From: GCA-2731375 sp964631725
Lineage (GTDB): Bacteria; Pseudomonadota; Alphaproteobacteria; GCA-2731375
Length of the DNA: 64,000 bases
Assembly (NCBI GenBank): GCA_964631725.1
Contig: CAZVYX010000008.1
Location: 60,783-124,782, forward strand
Direction of reading: 5' to 3'
In this document: one piece after another, positions 7,696 through 15,562 of the stretch
Numbering within the stretch: the stretch's first letter is position 1
Layout: every line of letters starts with the position of its first letter
Program-made: the position numbers and the translations under genes
The notes under the pieces: generated by a model
What the model saw: only the letters and a program-made list of their open reading frames with translations
What the model was told of the DNA's origin: nothing
The model's database searches: none

Positions 7696-8673
7696 ATGGT
7701 TACGGATCGGTTGATGGGACAGGCTCGGCGTTTGTTGCCCGACATGGGCGGCGGCCGCGTGCGGGTGGCGGGCGGCGTCGGTATCGCCGTTTTGGTTGCC
7801 GCCGTGCTTTATTATCCCATTGGCATGCTGATCACCCACCGCATTGACGACAACGCAAACTATCAAACGCCCGCCGCCTTGGCGCAGGAGGACGGCAGCC
7901 GCGCCGTCGCCATTGCCGCCGCGTTGATCGAGCGCGAGGTCAACGAAAACCGCTGGGTGGCCAACGACCCCTTTTTCCTGCCGCCGGTGGCCCTGGACAA
8001 CATGCCGAACTATCAACAAGGCATCATTTCCGCCCTGGCCCGGTTTGCCTTTGAATTGACCGATCAGATTGGCCGCACCCGGGGCACCTCACAAACCGAC
8101 AAGGACCTGCAGGAAGCGGCCGGGCAGTTGCAATATGCCGGCGATGTCTGGGTATTCGATCTGTCGACCTCATTCGCGCCGACCACGACGTCCGAGGCGC
8201 GCTACCGCAAGGCCGCCCGCTCCCTGAAAAGCTATAATCAGCGCCTGGCGGACGGTAAGGCGGTGTTCGAAAAGCGCGCCGACAATCTGTTGGCCACATT
8301 GGACCGTTTCGCCCTGGACATGGGTTCGTCATCGGCTAACCTCGACCGGCATATCGCCGAACACGCCGGCGACTTGATCGACACCCGCGCCGATGACGTA
8401 TTTTACGGCATTAAGGGACAAAGCTACGCCTACTACCTGATTATCCGCGAGCTCGGCCTGGACTATGCCAATGTGCTGGGCGAGCGGGAGCTGGGCAATG
8501 CCTGGGCCAAAATGTTGGAAAGCCTGCGCCTGACAGCGGAGCTGTCGCCGATGGTGGTGGTCAACGGCAGCCCCGATGCCCAGGCCATGCCATCGCATCT
8601 GGCGGCCCAGGGTTTCTATCTGCTGCGCGCCCGCACGAAACTGCGTGAAATTACCAATATTCTATTGAAATAG
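7696..8673 (+). CDS. DUF2333 family membrane-anchored protein
   Basis: I recognise the DUF2333 family, proteins of unknown function found mostly in proteobacteria. A single membrane segment (about residues 20-40) anchors a large soluble domain, probably periplasmic, containing the family segments ANDPFFLPP, MPNYQQGII and KGQSYAYYLI. GGAGA precedes the ATG at 7696; an upstream in-frame start at 7603 would add 31 unconserved residues. The 325-aa length fits the family. It is followed by a universal stress protein gene about 100 bases downstream, but no role is evident. Confidence 0.8.
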   Translation: MVTDRLMGQARRLLPDMGGGRVRVAGGVGIAVLVAAVLYYPIGMLITHRIDDNANYQTPAALAQEDGSRAVAIAAALIEREVNENRWVANDPFFLPPVALDNMPNYQQGIISALARFAFELTDQIGRTRGTSQTDKDLQEAAGQLQYAGDVWVFDLSTSFAPTTTSEARYRKAARSLKSYNQRLADGKAVFEKRADNLLATLDRFALDMGSSSANLDRHIAEHAGDLIDTRADDVFYGIKGQSYAYYLIIRELGLDYANVLGERELGNAWAKMLESLRLTAELSPMVVVNGSPDAQAMPSHLAAQGFYLLRARTKLREITNILLK

Positions 8674-8774
8674 ACCCGGTACGGTCTGCCGCCCCCGACC
8701 GCGCCAGGGGCCGCATTCTGGTTGCCCTGAGGTCAAGGTGCTGTCACCATATTAAGGTTGAAGAGGGCAAAAGC

Positions 8775-9263
8775 ATGGATGAGCTGCAACAGAGCACCCT
8801 GACACGCCGAAAATTTCTCTGCGTGGTGGATGATTCTCCCGAATGCCGGTTGGCATTGCGCTTCGCCTTTCGCCGGGCGGCGCGCACGGGGGGCGGTGTG
8901 ATCTTGCTGTTCGTGATTGAGCCGGCCGATTTCCAGCACTGGATGGCGGTGGAAAACCTGATGCGCGAGGAAGCACGGGAAGCCGCCGAGGAAGTCTTGC
9001 ATACCCTGGCGGACGAGGTCAGCCAATGGTCCGGCATCATGCCGGAATTCGCCATTCGCGAAGGCCGGAAGCAGGACGAACTTCTCGCCCTGTTGGAGGA
9101 TGAACCGGAGATCCGTCTGCTGGTGCTGGGCGCGTCGGCGGAAAAGGATGGTCCGGGGCCTCTGGTTACCGCCCTGGCGGGACCGATGTCGGCCAACATG
9201 CGGGTTCCCGTCACCGTGGTGCCGGGCAACCTGAGTATCGAACAGATCGACGAAATTACCTGA
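8775..9263 (+). CDS. Universal stress protein (UspA family)
   Basis: A 162-aa cytosolic Usp domain. The N-terminal strand FLCVVDDSPECRLAL, the central VILLFVIEP and the C-terminal LLVLGASAEKDG followed by VTVVPGN give the Usp fold and a partial nucleotide-binding signature (G-x2-A...G...). Such proteins are induced under stress or growth arrest. GAGGG about 10 bases upstream supports the ATG. The gene converges with a lytic transglycosylase gene across a palindromic repeat element. Confidence 0.88.
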   Translation: MDELQQSTLTRRKFLCVVDDSPECRLALRFAFRRAARTGGGVILLFVIEPADFQHWMAVENLMREEAREAAEEVLHTLADEVSQWSGIMPEFAIREGRKQDELLALLEDEPEIRLLVLGASAEKDGPGPLVTALAGPMSANMRVPVTVVPGNLSIEQIDEIT

Positions 9264-9288
9264 TATTGCCGCCTAGAGCGGGCGCGGC

Positions 9289-9392
9289 TAGAGCAATTTT
9301 CAATCAATTGGATTCGCCTTGGCGATCCAAGTGATTGGTTCAATTGCTCTTTTCTTAAGAGTCCGAGCATGTTTAGAAGAGACATGCTCTAG
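9289..9392. repeat. Two-hairpin palindromic repeat, copy A
   Basis: A 104-bp element opening with TAGAGCAATT and closing with CATGCTCTAG. The first hairpin pairs GAGCAATT with AATTGCTC; the second pairs GAGCATGT with ACATGCTC around a 9-base loop. Its last 58 bases match copy B (15027-15084) at 54 positions. It lies between the convergent Usp and transglycosylase genes, and its terminal CTAG supplies the latter's TAG stop. A role as bidirectional terminator is inferred. Confidence 0.8.
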
Positions 9393-10078
9393 CGCCGCCG
9401 TGCGGCCTGACGGCGGCTATGGGCGGCCTGCGTCAATCGGCGCCGTTCGTCGATGGCCCGGCGCCGTTCCTTGTACCAAAGCTGTATAACCTTGCGGCGA
9501 TAGGGCATGTTCAGGGCCTTGGTCGATGAATGGTAATACGCCACGGCCTGGGTCCAGGAACGATGCTGGCGGTACAGGCGCCGCAGCAGCCGCGCGGCGT
9601 AGTCAATATTGCTGGCCGGGTTCAGGGCTTCGTCCAGATCGCCAAATGCATCGGGGTGATAGTGCAGGTTCACTTGCATACAGCCCACATCGATGTTGCG
9701 CACGCCCTTCCGCGCCAGCGCCCGCACTTCGGCCACCGCCGCCCGCTGATCGGGCAGATGCCGTCCCTTGCCCTGGGCATAAACGGTCCAGGGCCAGGCA
9801 ACAAATGCCCCCTTGTCGGCCAGCCAATGCCCCGATTCCGTCAATGCCAGGGCCGCCAGCAATTGCGCCGGAATTCGATACCTCCGTTCCACCGCATCGA
9901 CCATGCGGCGGCAATCAAGTGCCCCGCCGGACTTCGACGTTTGCAAAATATCTTGAGTTTTTTCCTTATTCTTCGCCATTTTTGGCGCGTTTCGTGCCGC
10001 GGCGGAAGATGCGGCCATGACCCCGCCCAGGGCCAATGCCATCGTCAGGACCAATGATCCAAGGCGTATTTTCAACAT
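9389..10078 (-). CDS. Periplasmic lytic transglycosylase (SLT family)
   Basis: A muramidase-like enzyme that cleaves peptidoglycan. Residues 1-28 form a signal peptide (hydrophobic core LVLTMALALGGVM). The SLT fold follows with catalytic Glu81 in LALTESGHW, the GCMQVNLHYHP motif and an AVAYYHSS segment near the C-terminus. The C-terminal 35 residues are very basic, possibly an anionic-polymer contact. The ATG at 10078 is preferred because it begins the signal peptide and GGAGAG lies about 10 bases upstream. At 229 aa it is a compact single-domain member. The TAG stop lies inside a palindromic repeat. Confidence 0.9.
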   Translation of the reverse strand: MLKIRLGSLVLTMALALGGVMAASSAAARNAPKMAKNKEKTQDILQTSKSGGALDCRRMVDAVERRYRIPAQLLAALALTESGHWLADKGAFVAWPWTVYAQGKGRHLPDQRAAVAEVRALARKGVRNIDVGCMQVNLHYHPDAFGDLDEALNPASNIDYAARLLRRLYRQHRSWTQAVAYYHSSTKALNMPYRRKVIQLWYKERRRAIDERRRLTQAAHSRRQAARRR

Positions 10079-10159
10079 TATTTGCTTGCTCTCCGGCACG
10101 AACTTCCTACCCAATTGAGAAGCAAGAACCATGCCAGTCGCGCAGGTTTGCGGCCCCGC

Positions 10160-11089
10160 CTACTCCGCAGCCGCGCTCTGGGGTGCGAAATAGGCGCTGG
10201 GCAGGCGGCACAGAGCCGCGATCACCGCAGTCATGGCCGATCGCACGCGCGCCATGCCGGGCGTGGGAAGGATCTGTTCCTCGTCCATATAAAGACGTCG
10301 GTTAATCTCGATCTGCAGGGCATGCACCCCCGCCACGGGACGGCCGTAGTGGTAGGTCGTAAAACCGCCCGCATAGGGATTGTTGCGCTGTACGCGCAGG
10401 CCAAGTCCCGATAGGACATCATGGACGCAGTCGATCAGTTCCGGCGCACAGGCCGTGCCAAAACGATCGCCCAGAACGATATCGGCCCGGCTACTGCCTG
10501 GCCCCGCACCCTGGCTGCCCATGACCGGGTTCTTGTCCGAGCCGCCGCCTGGACCGCTGCTGGAGGGCATGGAATGGCAATCGATCAACAGGCAATGGCC
10601 AAATGCCTGCTGGCTGTCTTCCAGCATCCGCGCCAGACAGTGGTGGTACGGGAAATAGACCCGGTCCAACCGCCGCCGCACCTCGGGAAAGTCCAGTTTG
10701 GCGCTATAAATATCGCGACCGTCGGCGGCCAGGCGCGGCACGGTTCCCAGCCCGCCGGCGACGCGCAACGAGGTGGTATTGACGTATGAGGGCAGATCCT
10801 CGGTGAACATCCTGGGGTCCAGCTCCCACGGCTCCCGGTTCAGGTCCAGATAGGCGCGGGCATAAGTCCCATGCAGCAGCGGCGCGCCTTGCGCCGGCGC
10901 GTCGGCGAAAATTTCCTCGACGAAATTGTCGGCCGACCGGCGCAGGACCATTTCGGGCAAATCCGTTGCCGCCAACAGCTCGTCGGGATAGTGCCGGCCG
11001 CTATGGGGCGAGGCGAAGACAACCGGCGCCAGCCGCCTGACCGGGCTTGCAACCTCGAAAGGTGCCGGCGTGATGTCCATCTTCGCCAT
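10160..11089 (-). CDS. N-formylglutamate amidohydrolase family protein
   Basis: Predicted zinc-dependent amidohydrolase of the HutG/FGase family, hydrolysing N-formylglutamate or a related N-acyl amino acid. Signature segments are ASPHSGRHYP near the N-terminus, LDLNREPWELDP and the metal-binding LIDCHSMPS. The start at 11089 (MAKMDITP) is favoured by a G-rich upstream stretch over the in-frame ATG at 11125. No other histidine-degradation gene is in the window, so the role need not be Hut-related. It is divergent from cpdR, separated by 281 bases in which I see no further gene. Confidence 0.88.
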   Translation of the reverse strand: MAKMDITPAPFEVASPVRRLAPVVFASPHSGRHYPDELLAATDLPEMVLRRSADNFVEEIFADAPAQGAPLLHGTYARAYLDLNREPWELDPRMFTEDLPSYVNTTSLRVAGGLGTVPRLAADGRDIYSAKLDFPEVRRRLDRVYFPYHHCLARMLEDSQQAFGHCLLIDCHSMPSSSGPGGGSDKNPVMGSQGAGPGSSRADIVLGDRFGTACAPELIDCVHDVLSGLGLRVQRNNPYAGGFTTYHYGRPVAGVHALQIEINRRLYMDEEQILPTPGMARVRSAMTAVIAALCRLPSAYFAPQSAAAE

Positions 11090-11370
11090 GACAGTCCGCC
11101 ACCCCCATTTCAGTCCCGCATCCAACCGATGGAACCGGCCCGGATTTCCCGCTTCGATGCCCCGATGCTAACATGACGAAGTGTGAATTCAATAGGACCT
11201 GATTCCGTAACTTTTCGGTTTGGGCAGAAATTCCCAATACTTTTCTAGTGATATCTTTACACTTTGGCAGGCATGTCAGACTATCGTGCAATCATTCTTG
11301 TGGCGGCAGAATCGGTTCCCGGACATTCGGCGAACCAATAACCGGCTGGCCGACGGTATAGAGGACGACG

Positions 11371-11730
11371 ATGGCGAAGATCCTTTTGGCGGAAGATGAC
11401 GATTCCATGCGGCACTTTCTGGGGCGGGCCCTGGAACGGGCCGGGCATGAAGTCTTTTCCGTGGGTCAGGGCGACGAGGCCTTGCCGGTTCTGGCCGAGG
11501 GCCGCTTCGATCTGCTGTTGGCGGACATCGTGATGCCGGAAATGGATGGCATCGAGCTGGCCCGACGCGCCGTGGCCGTGGACCCGGCGATCCGCATCAT
11601 GTTCATCACCGGCTTCGCCGCCGTTGCCCTGCGCAACCGCCAAACCTCGCAATCCGATGCCAAGGTCCTATCGAAACCCTTTCATCTGCGCGATCTGGTT
11701 GACGAAATCGACAAGACCCTCGCGGCCTGA
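11371..11730 (+). CDS. cpdR: Single-domain response regulator CpdR
   Basis: A 119-aa stand-alone receiver domain. AEDDDSMR forms the acidic pocket, Asp52 in LLLADIVMPEMDGIEL is the phospho-acceptor, and the LSKPFHLRDLV ending is nearly diagnostic of CpdR. In Caulobacter, unphosphorylated CpdR primes ClpXP for degradation of cell-cycle substrates, under CckA-ChpT phosphorelay control. The chain ends in LAA, consistent with CpdR itself being a ClpX substrate. It converges with mrp, with only two bases between stop codons. Assignment rests on sequence recognition. Confidence 0.93.
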   Translation: MAKILLAEDDDSMRHFLGRALERAGHEVFSVGQGDEALPVLAEGRFDLLLADIVMPEMDGIELARRAVAVDPAIRIMFITGFAAVALRNRQTSQSDAKVLSKPFHLRDLVDEIDKTLAA

Positions 11731-11732
11731 AG

Positions 11733-12806
11733 CTAAAGCCGCTGCTTGATCTGTTCGGCGATCGCCATGAATGCCTGCGCCTCGGCGCCATCGGGAGCCG
11801 ATGCGACAATTGGCGTGCCCGCGTCGGAGGTTTCCCGCAGGCTGATATGCAGGGGTATTTCGCCCAGGAAATCACAGCCCAGCTCCGCCGCCGTCTCCTG
11901 GGCGCCGCCATGACCGAAAATATCCGAGCGTTCACCGCATTTCGGGCAATGAAAATAGCTCATGTTTTCGATCATCCCCATGACCGGCACCTCGGTCTGG
12001 CGAAACATGTTCAGGCCCTTGCGGGCATCGATCAGGGCGATGTCCTGCGGCGTGGAAACGATGATCGCGCCCTTTAGCGGCACTTTCTGGGCCATGGTCA
12101 ATTGCGCGTCGCCGGTACCGGGGGGCATATCCACCAGCAGCAGGTCCAATTCCCCCCACTTTACATCGCCCAGCAATTGCTCCAACGCGCCCATGACCAT
12201 GGGACCGCGCCAGATCGTCGGCTGGTCGGGATCGACCAGAAAACCGATCGACATGCAGGCCACGCCATGGCCGCTCATGGTCTCCAGCTTGTCGCCGTCC
12301 GAACGCGGCTGGCCGGAAATCCCCAGCATCCGCGGCATCGACGGGCCATAGATATCGGCATCCAGAATGCCGACCTTCAGCCCCAGGCGTTGCAATGCCA
12401 CCGCCAAATTGACGGTAACGGTGGATTTGCCCACGCCGCCCTTGCCGGAGGCAATCGCAACAACCGCACCGATGCCCGGCAACTCCATTTTCCCTGGGCC
12501 GCCGCCATGACGGCCGATGCGCGGTGCCTGTTGCGACTCGGACGGCGGCGGAGCCGCGCGTTCAGCGGTCAGAACCGCCGTCACGGACAGGGCACCGGGC
12601 AGATCCGCCACCACTTGTTCGCAGGCCAGGCGAAGGCTTTCCATTTCGCCCGCGCGCTCCGCATCGATCTCGATCGAGAACACAACATTGCCGTCGCGGA
12701 CGGCCAGACCACTGATCATCCCGAGGTCGACCACGTTGCCGTCCCGGGCTGGATCGGCGATCCGCCTCAGCGCCTGTAGAACCTCGTCTTCGCTAACCCG
12801 CGCCAT
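11733..12806 (-). CDS. mrp: Iron-sulfur cluster carrier ATPase Mrp/ApbC
   Basis: A cytosolic P-loop ATPase that carries or transfers Fe-S clusters. It has an N-terminal MIP18/DUF59 domain (about residues 1-80), a linker, the deviant Walker A SGKGGVGKST, the VDMPPGTGDAQLT motif, and the C-terminal HCPKCG pair of cysteines that bridges a cluster between two subunits. The ATG at 12806 (MARVSEDEV) has GGAGAG upstream; the longer frame to 12965 adds residues outside the family. At 357 aa it is typical. It is divergent from hflK. Confidence 0.95.
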   Translation of the reverse strand: MARVSEDEVLQALRRIADPARDGNVVDLGMISGLAVRDGNVVFSIEIDAERAGEMESLRLACEQVVADLPGALSVTAVLTAERAAPPPSESQQAPRIGRHGGGPGKMELPGIGAVVAIASGKGGVGKSTVTVNLAVALQRLGLKVGILDADIYGPSMPRMLGISGQPRSDGDKLETMSGHGVACMSIGFLVDPDQPTIWRGPMVMGALEQLLGDVKWGELDLLLVDMPPGTGDAQLTMAQKVPLKGAIIVSTPQDIALIDARKGLNMFRQTEVPVMGMIENMSYFHCPKCGERSDIFGHGGAQETAAELGCDFLGEIPLHISLRETSDAGTPIVASAPDGAEAQAFMAIAEQIKQRL

Positions 12807-12951
12807 CGCCCAACTCTCCAAAAAAATGTCTCCGCCCGGCATCCGTTGCACCCGAGCCCGCAAGGTGTCATATAGCGTCTTAAGAGGCCGTGGCAAAGCG
12901 CCCGGCCGGGATTTTACATTACGATTTGAAATATCGGGGATTGGAATTTTC

Positions 12952-14091
12952 ATGCCGTGGAGCAATCAAGGCGGTGGCGGTAGTGGCAGCGGTGGCGGTG
13001 GCGGCGGCTGGCAAGGTGGTGGCCGGGGACCCTGGGGTCAGGGCGGCGGCGGTGGCGGCGGTGGACAACCGCCCAACCTGGAAGAGCTGTTGCGCAAGGG
13101 TCAGGATCGTTTCAAAGGCGTCCTGCCAGGCGGCAACTGGGGCGGAAAAGGCATTTTCCTGATCTTTCTGGTCTTGATCGCGGCCTGGATGGCATCCGGG
13201 TTCTACCGAGTTGGACCCGATGAACAGGGCGTTGTTCTGCGCTTCGGCAAATTTACCGGCTCAACCTCGCCTGGCCTGCGCTATCATCTTCCCTCGCCCA
13301 TCGAGACCGCGTTGACGCCCAAGGTAACCCGCGTCAACCGGGTCGAGGTCGGCTTTCAAAGCTCTGGCGATTTCGGCCGTTCCTCGGCCCTGCGCAACCT
13401 GCCGGAAGAAAGCCTGATGCTGACCGGCGACGAGAACATCGTCGATATCAACTTCACGGTGTTGTGGCAGATCGGCAATGCCGGGCATTTCCTGTTCAAC
13501 ATCCAGCGCCCGGAGAACACCGTCAAGGCGGTGGCCGAGAGCGTCATGCGCGAAGTGGTGGGGCGTTCAAAAATCGTCGACGTCCTGACCGAAGGCCGTA
13601 ACGAGGTAGAGCGTCAGACTTTGGAGCTGATGCAGAAAACCTTGGATGAATACAAGGCCGGCATCGTGGTCACGCAGGTCAAACTGGCCAAGGCCGATCC
13701 GCCGGCCGCCGTGATCGATGCCTTCCGCGATGTCCAGGCGGCCCGCGCTGACGAGGAACGGCTGGTCAACGAGGCCCAGGCCTACGCCAACGACATTCTG
13801 CCGCGGGCCCGAGGCGAGGCCGAACGTATCCGCCAGGAGGCCGAAGGTTATCAGAAGCAGACCGTCGCCGAGGCCGAGGGTGAAGTCTCCCGCTATCTGG
13901 CAATCCAAAAGGAATACAGCCTGGCCCCGGACGTCACCCGCAGGCGGCTGTATCTGGAAACCATGGAAAGCGTGCTGCAGGGCACGAACAAGATCGTCAT
14001 CGACAATGAAGGCGGCAGCCAGGGCGTCCTGCCCTATCTGCCACTGCCGGAATTGCAGAAACGCGCCAACAGCAAAGCGGGGACAAACTGA
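12952..14091 (+). CDS. hflK: FtsH protease modulator HflK
   Basis: A membrane-anchored SPFH/band 7 protein that forms the HflKC cage around FtsH and modulates its proteolysis. The N-terminus is glycine-rich (about residues 4-40, GGGGSGSGGGGGG type), followed by a membrane segment (about 65-83, IFLIFLVLIAAWMASG), then the SPFH domain and a long helical region rich in Glu/Ala/Arg. The reading frame is open far upstream, but the protein clearly starts at MPWSNQGG (12952). At 379 aa it is typical. The stop overlaps the hflC start. Confidence 0.96.
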   Translation: MPWSNQGGGGSGSGGGGGGWQGGGRGPWGQGGGGGGGGQPPNLEELLRKGQDRFKGVLPGGNWGGKGIFLIFLVLIAAWMASGFYRVGPDEQGVVLRFGKFTGSTSPGLRYHLPSPIETALTPKVTRVNRVEVGFQSSGDFGRSSALRNLPEESLMLTGDENIVDINFTVLWQIGNAGHFLFNIQRPENTVKAVAESVMREVVGRSKIVDVLTEGRNEVERQTLELMQKTLDEYKAGIVVTQVKLAKADPPAAVIDAFRDVQAARADEERLVNEAQAYANDILPRARGEAERIRQEAEGYQKQTVAEAEGEVSRYLAIQKEYSLAPDVTRRRLYLETMESVLQGTNKIVIDNEGGSQGVLPYLPLPELQKRANSKAGTN

Positions 14092-14969
14092 TGAACCGGA
14101 ATATGGCAACAATTCTGGCGATCATTCTGGTCGTCCTGGGCATCATCGGCTACGGCAGCGTCTTCTCGGTGCATGAAACCCAACAGGCCCTGGTCCTGCA
14201 GTTTGGTAATCCTGTAAAAACCGTCCGGGACTCAGGTTTGAATTTCAAGATGCCGTTCGTCCAGAACGTACAATTCATGGAAAAACGGATTTTGGATTTC
14301 GACGCGCCTCCCGTGGAAGCGGTGGCGGCGGACAAAAAGCGGATCGTCGTCGATGCCTATGCCCGTTTCCGCATCGCCGATCCGCTGAAATTCTATCAGA
14401 CCGTCAACAACGAGGTGACGGCCCGCAACCGCATGGCGCCCATCGTCAACTCGAGCCTGCGAAACGTTATTGGCCGGGTCAAGTTGGAAACCATGCTATC
14501 GGGCGAGCGCAGCAAGCTGATGCACGAAATCCGCGGCCTGGTGAATACGGAAGGCTTGAAACTGGGTATCGAGATCGTCGACGTGCGCATCAAGCGGGCC
14601 GATTTGCCCGCCGCCAACAGCCAAGCGGTCTACGATCTGATGCGGGCGGAGCGGAAACGGATCGCCACCGAGATCCGGGCCGAGGGTGCGGAGCGGAGCC
14701 AGAAGATCACCGCCAACGCGGACCGGGAACGCACGATCCTGCTGGCCGATGCGCAAAAATCTTCGCAGATCACGCGTGGTGAGGGCGACGCCCTGCGCAA
14801 CAAGATCTTCGCCGATGCCTACAGGCAGGACGCGGAATTCTTTACCTTCTACCGCTCGCTGCAAGCCTATCGGACGGCGTTGCAGTCGGGCGATACCACC
14901 ATGGTGCTGTCGCCGAACAGCGACTTCTTCAGCTATTTCGGAAACAGCATGGGCGCACCGAAAAAGTAG
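14091..14969 (+). CDS. hflC: FtsH protease modulator HflC
   Basis: Partner of HflK in the periplasm-facing SPFH complex. An N-terminal membrane segment (about residues 5-26, ATILAIILVVLGIIGYG) precedes the band 7 domain (VHETQQALVLQFG ... LNFKMPF) and a charged coiled region with the typical YDLMRAERKRIATEIRAEG segment. At 292 aa it matches the family. The ATG overlaps the hflK TGA, so the two are translationally coupled. A palindromic repeat follows before the DUF2065 gene. Confidence 0.96.
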   Translation: MNRNMATILAIILVVLGIIGYGSVFSVHETQQALVLQFGNPVKTVRDSGLNFKMPFVQNVQFMEKRILDFDAPPVEAVAADKKRIVVDAYARFRIADPLKFYQTVNNEVTARNRMAPIVNSSLRNVIGRVKLETMLSGERSKLMHEIRGLVNTEGLKLGIEIVDVRIKRADLPAANSQAVYDLMRAERKRIATEIRAEGAERSQKITANADRERTILLADAQKSSQITRGEGDALRNKIFADAYRQDAEFFTFYRSLQAYRTALQSGDTTMVLSPNSDFFSYFGNSMGAPKK

Positions 14970-14978
14970 GCGCCGGAG

Positions 14979-15084
14979 TAAGGGCAATTTTTCTATTCGC
15001 CGGAGTCGCTTTCGCGGCTTAAGCAATTGGTTCAATTGCTTTTTTCTTAAGAGTCCGGGCATGTTTAGAAGAAATATGCTCTAG
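14979..15084. repeat. Two-hairpin palindromic repeat, copy B
   Basis: A 106-bp relative of the element at 9289. The 3' 58 bases differ from copy A at four positions, and the closing hairpin is GGGCATGTTT...AAATATGCTC. The first half has diverged. Unlike the other copies it sits between two same-strand genes (hflC and the DUF2065 gene), so it may uncouple or attenuate transcription inside the hflKC-DUF2065-degP cluster (inference). Confidence 0.75.
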
Positions 15085-15119
15085 GCAGCGAATTTGGTCG
15101 CTGGGGAGCCGCCGACGCA

Positions 15120-15311
15120 ATGATAGATGTACTGTTGGTCGTGGGCCTGATCCTGGCACTGGAGGGCGGGCTCTATGCCGCCTTTCCCGCCGGCATGAAA
15201 CGCATGATGGCGGTAATGATCCAACAACCCGATGACGCCCTGCGCCTCAGCGGCCTGGGCGCGGCGACCTTCGGTGTAGGCATTATTTGGCTGGTGAAAA
15301 CCTTTCTGTAA
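15120..15311 (+). CDS. DUF2065 family small membrane protein
   Basis: A 63-aa protein with two membrane segments (about residues 3-22 and 43-61) flanking a short basic loop MKRMMAVMIQQPDDALR. It matches the DUF2065 (YjeT-like) family, whose genes recurrently sit beside hflKC in proteobacteria. Its function is unknown; association with HflKC/FtsH is inferred from that conserved placement. Confidence 0.85.
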   Translation: MIDVLLVVGLILALEGGLYAAFPAGMKRMMAVMIQQPDDALRLSGLGAATFGVGIIWLVKTFL

Positions 15312-15562
15312 CCTTGAACCGGCGCGCCTTTCACACTGATGTGAAGAACGGTTTGGTGGTAAGGGTTTGCGGAAAATGATGGGCAATTCTATGAAATGAC
15401 CGCGCTGTCATGGTTTGGCCACAATCGCATCCGAGATCACGGCCTAGCAGCCGGCATGGCGGCTGACTTGAAAGACGCCGTGTTAGGCAATACTTCTAAT
15501 GCCAACAGATTGGGCGCGGGAGAGGGCAGCCCCTACCCCGCACCGTACCAAGGAGATAATTC

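Noticed and set aside
12517..12951. Upstream extension of the hflK frame
   Set aside because: The frame is open but antisense to mrp; HflK clearly begins with MPWSNQGGGG, the normal glycine-rich start.
15312..15562. Possible heat-shock or envelope-stress sigma-factor promoter before degP
   Set aside because: CTTGAA and GAAC elements can be found, but no partner element at correct spacing; I could not support a specific sigma factor.
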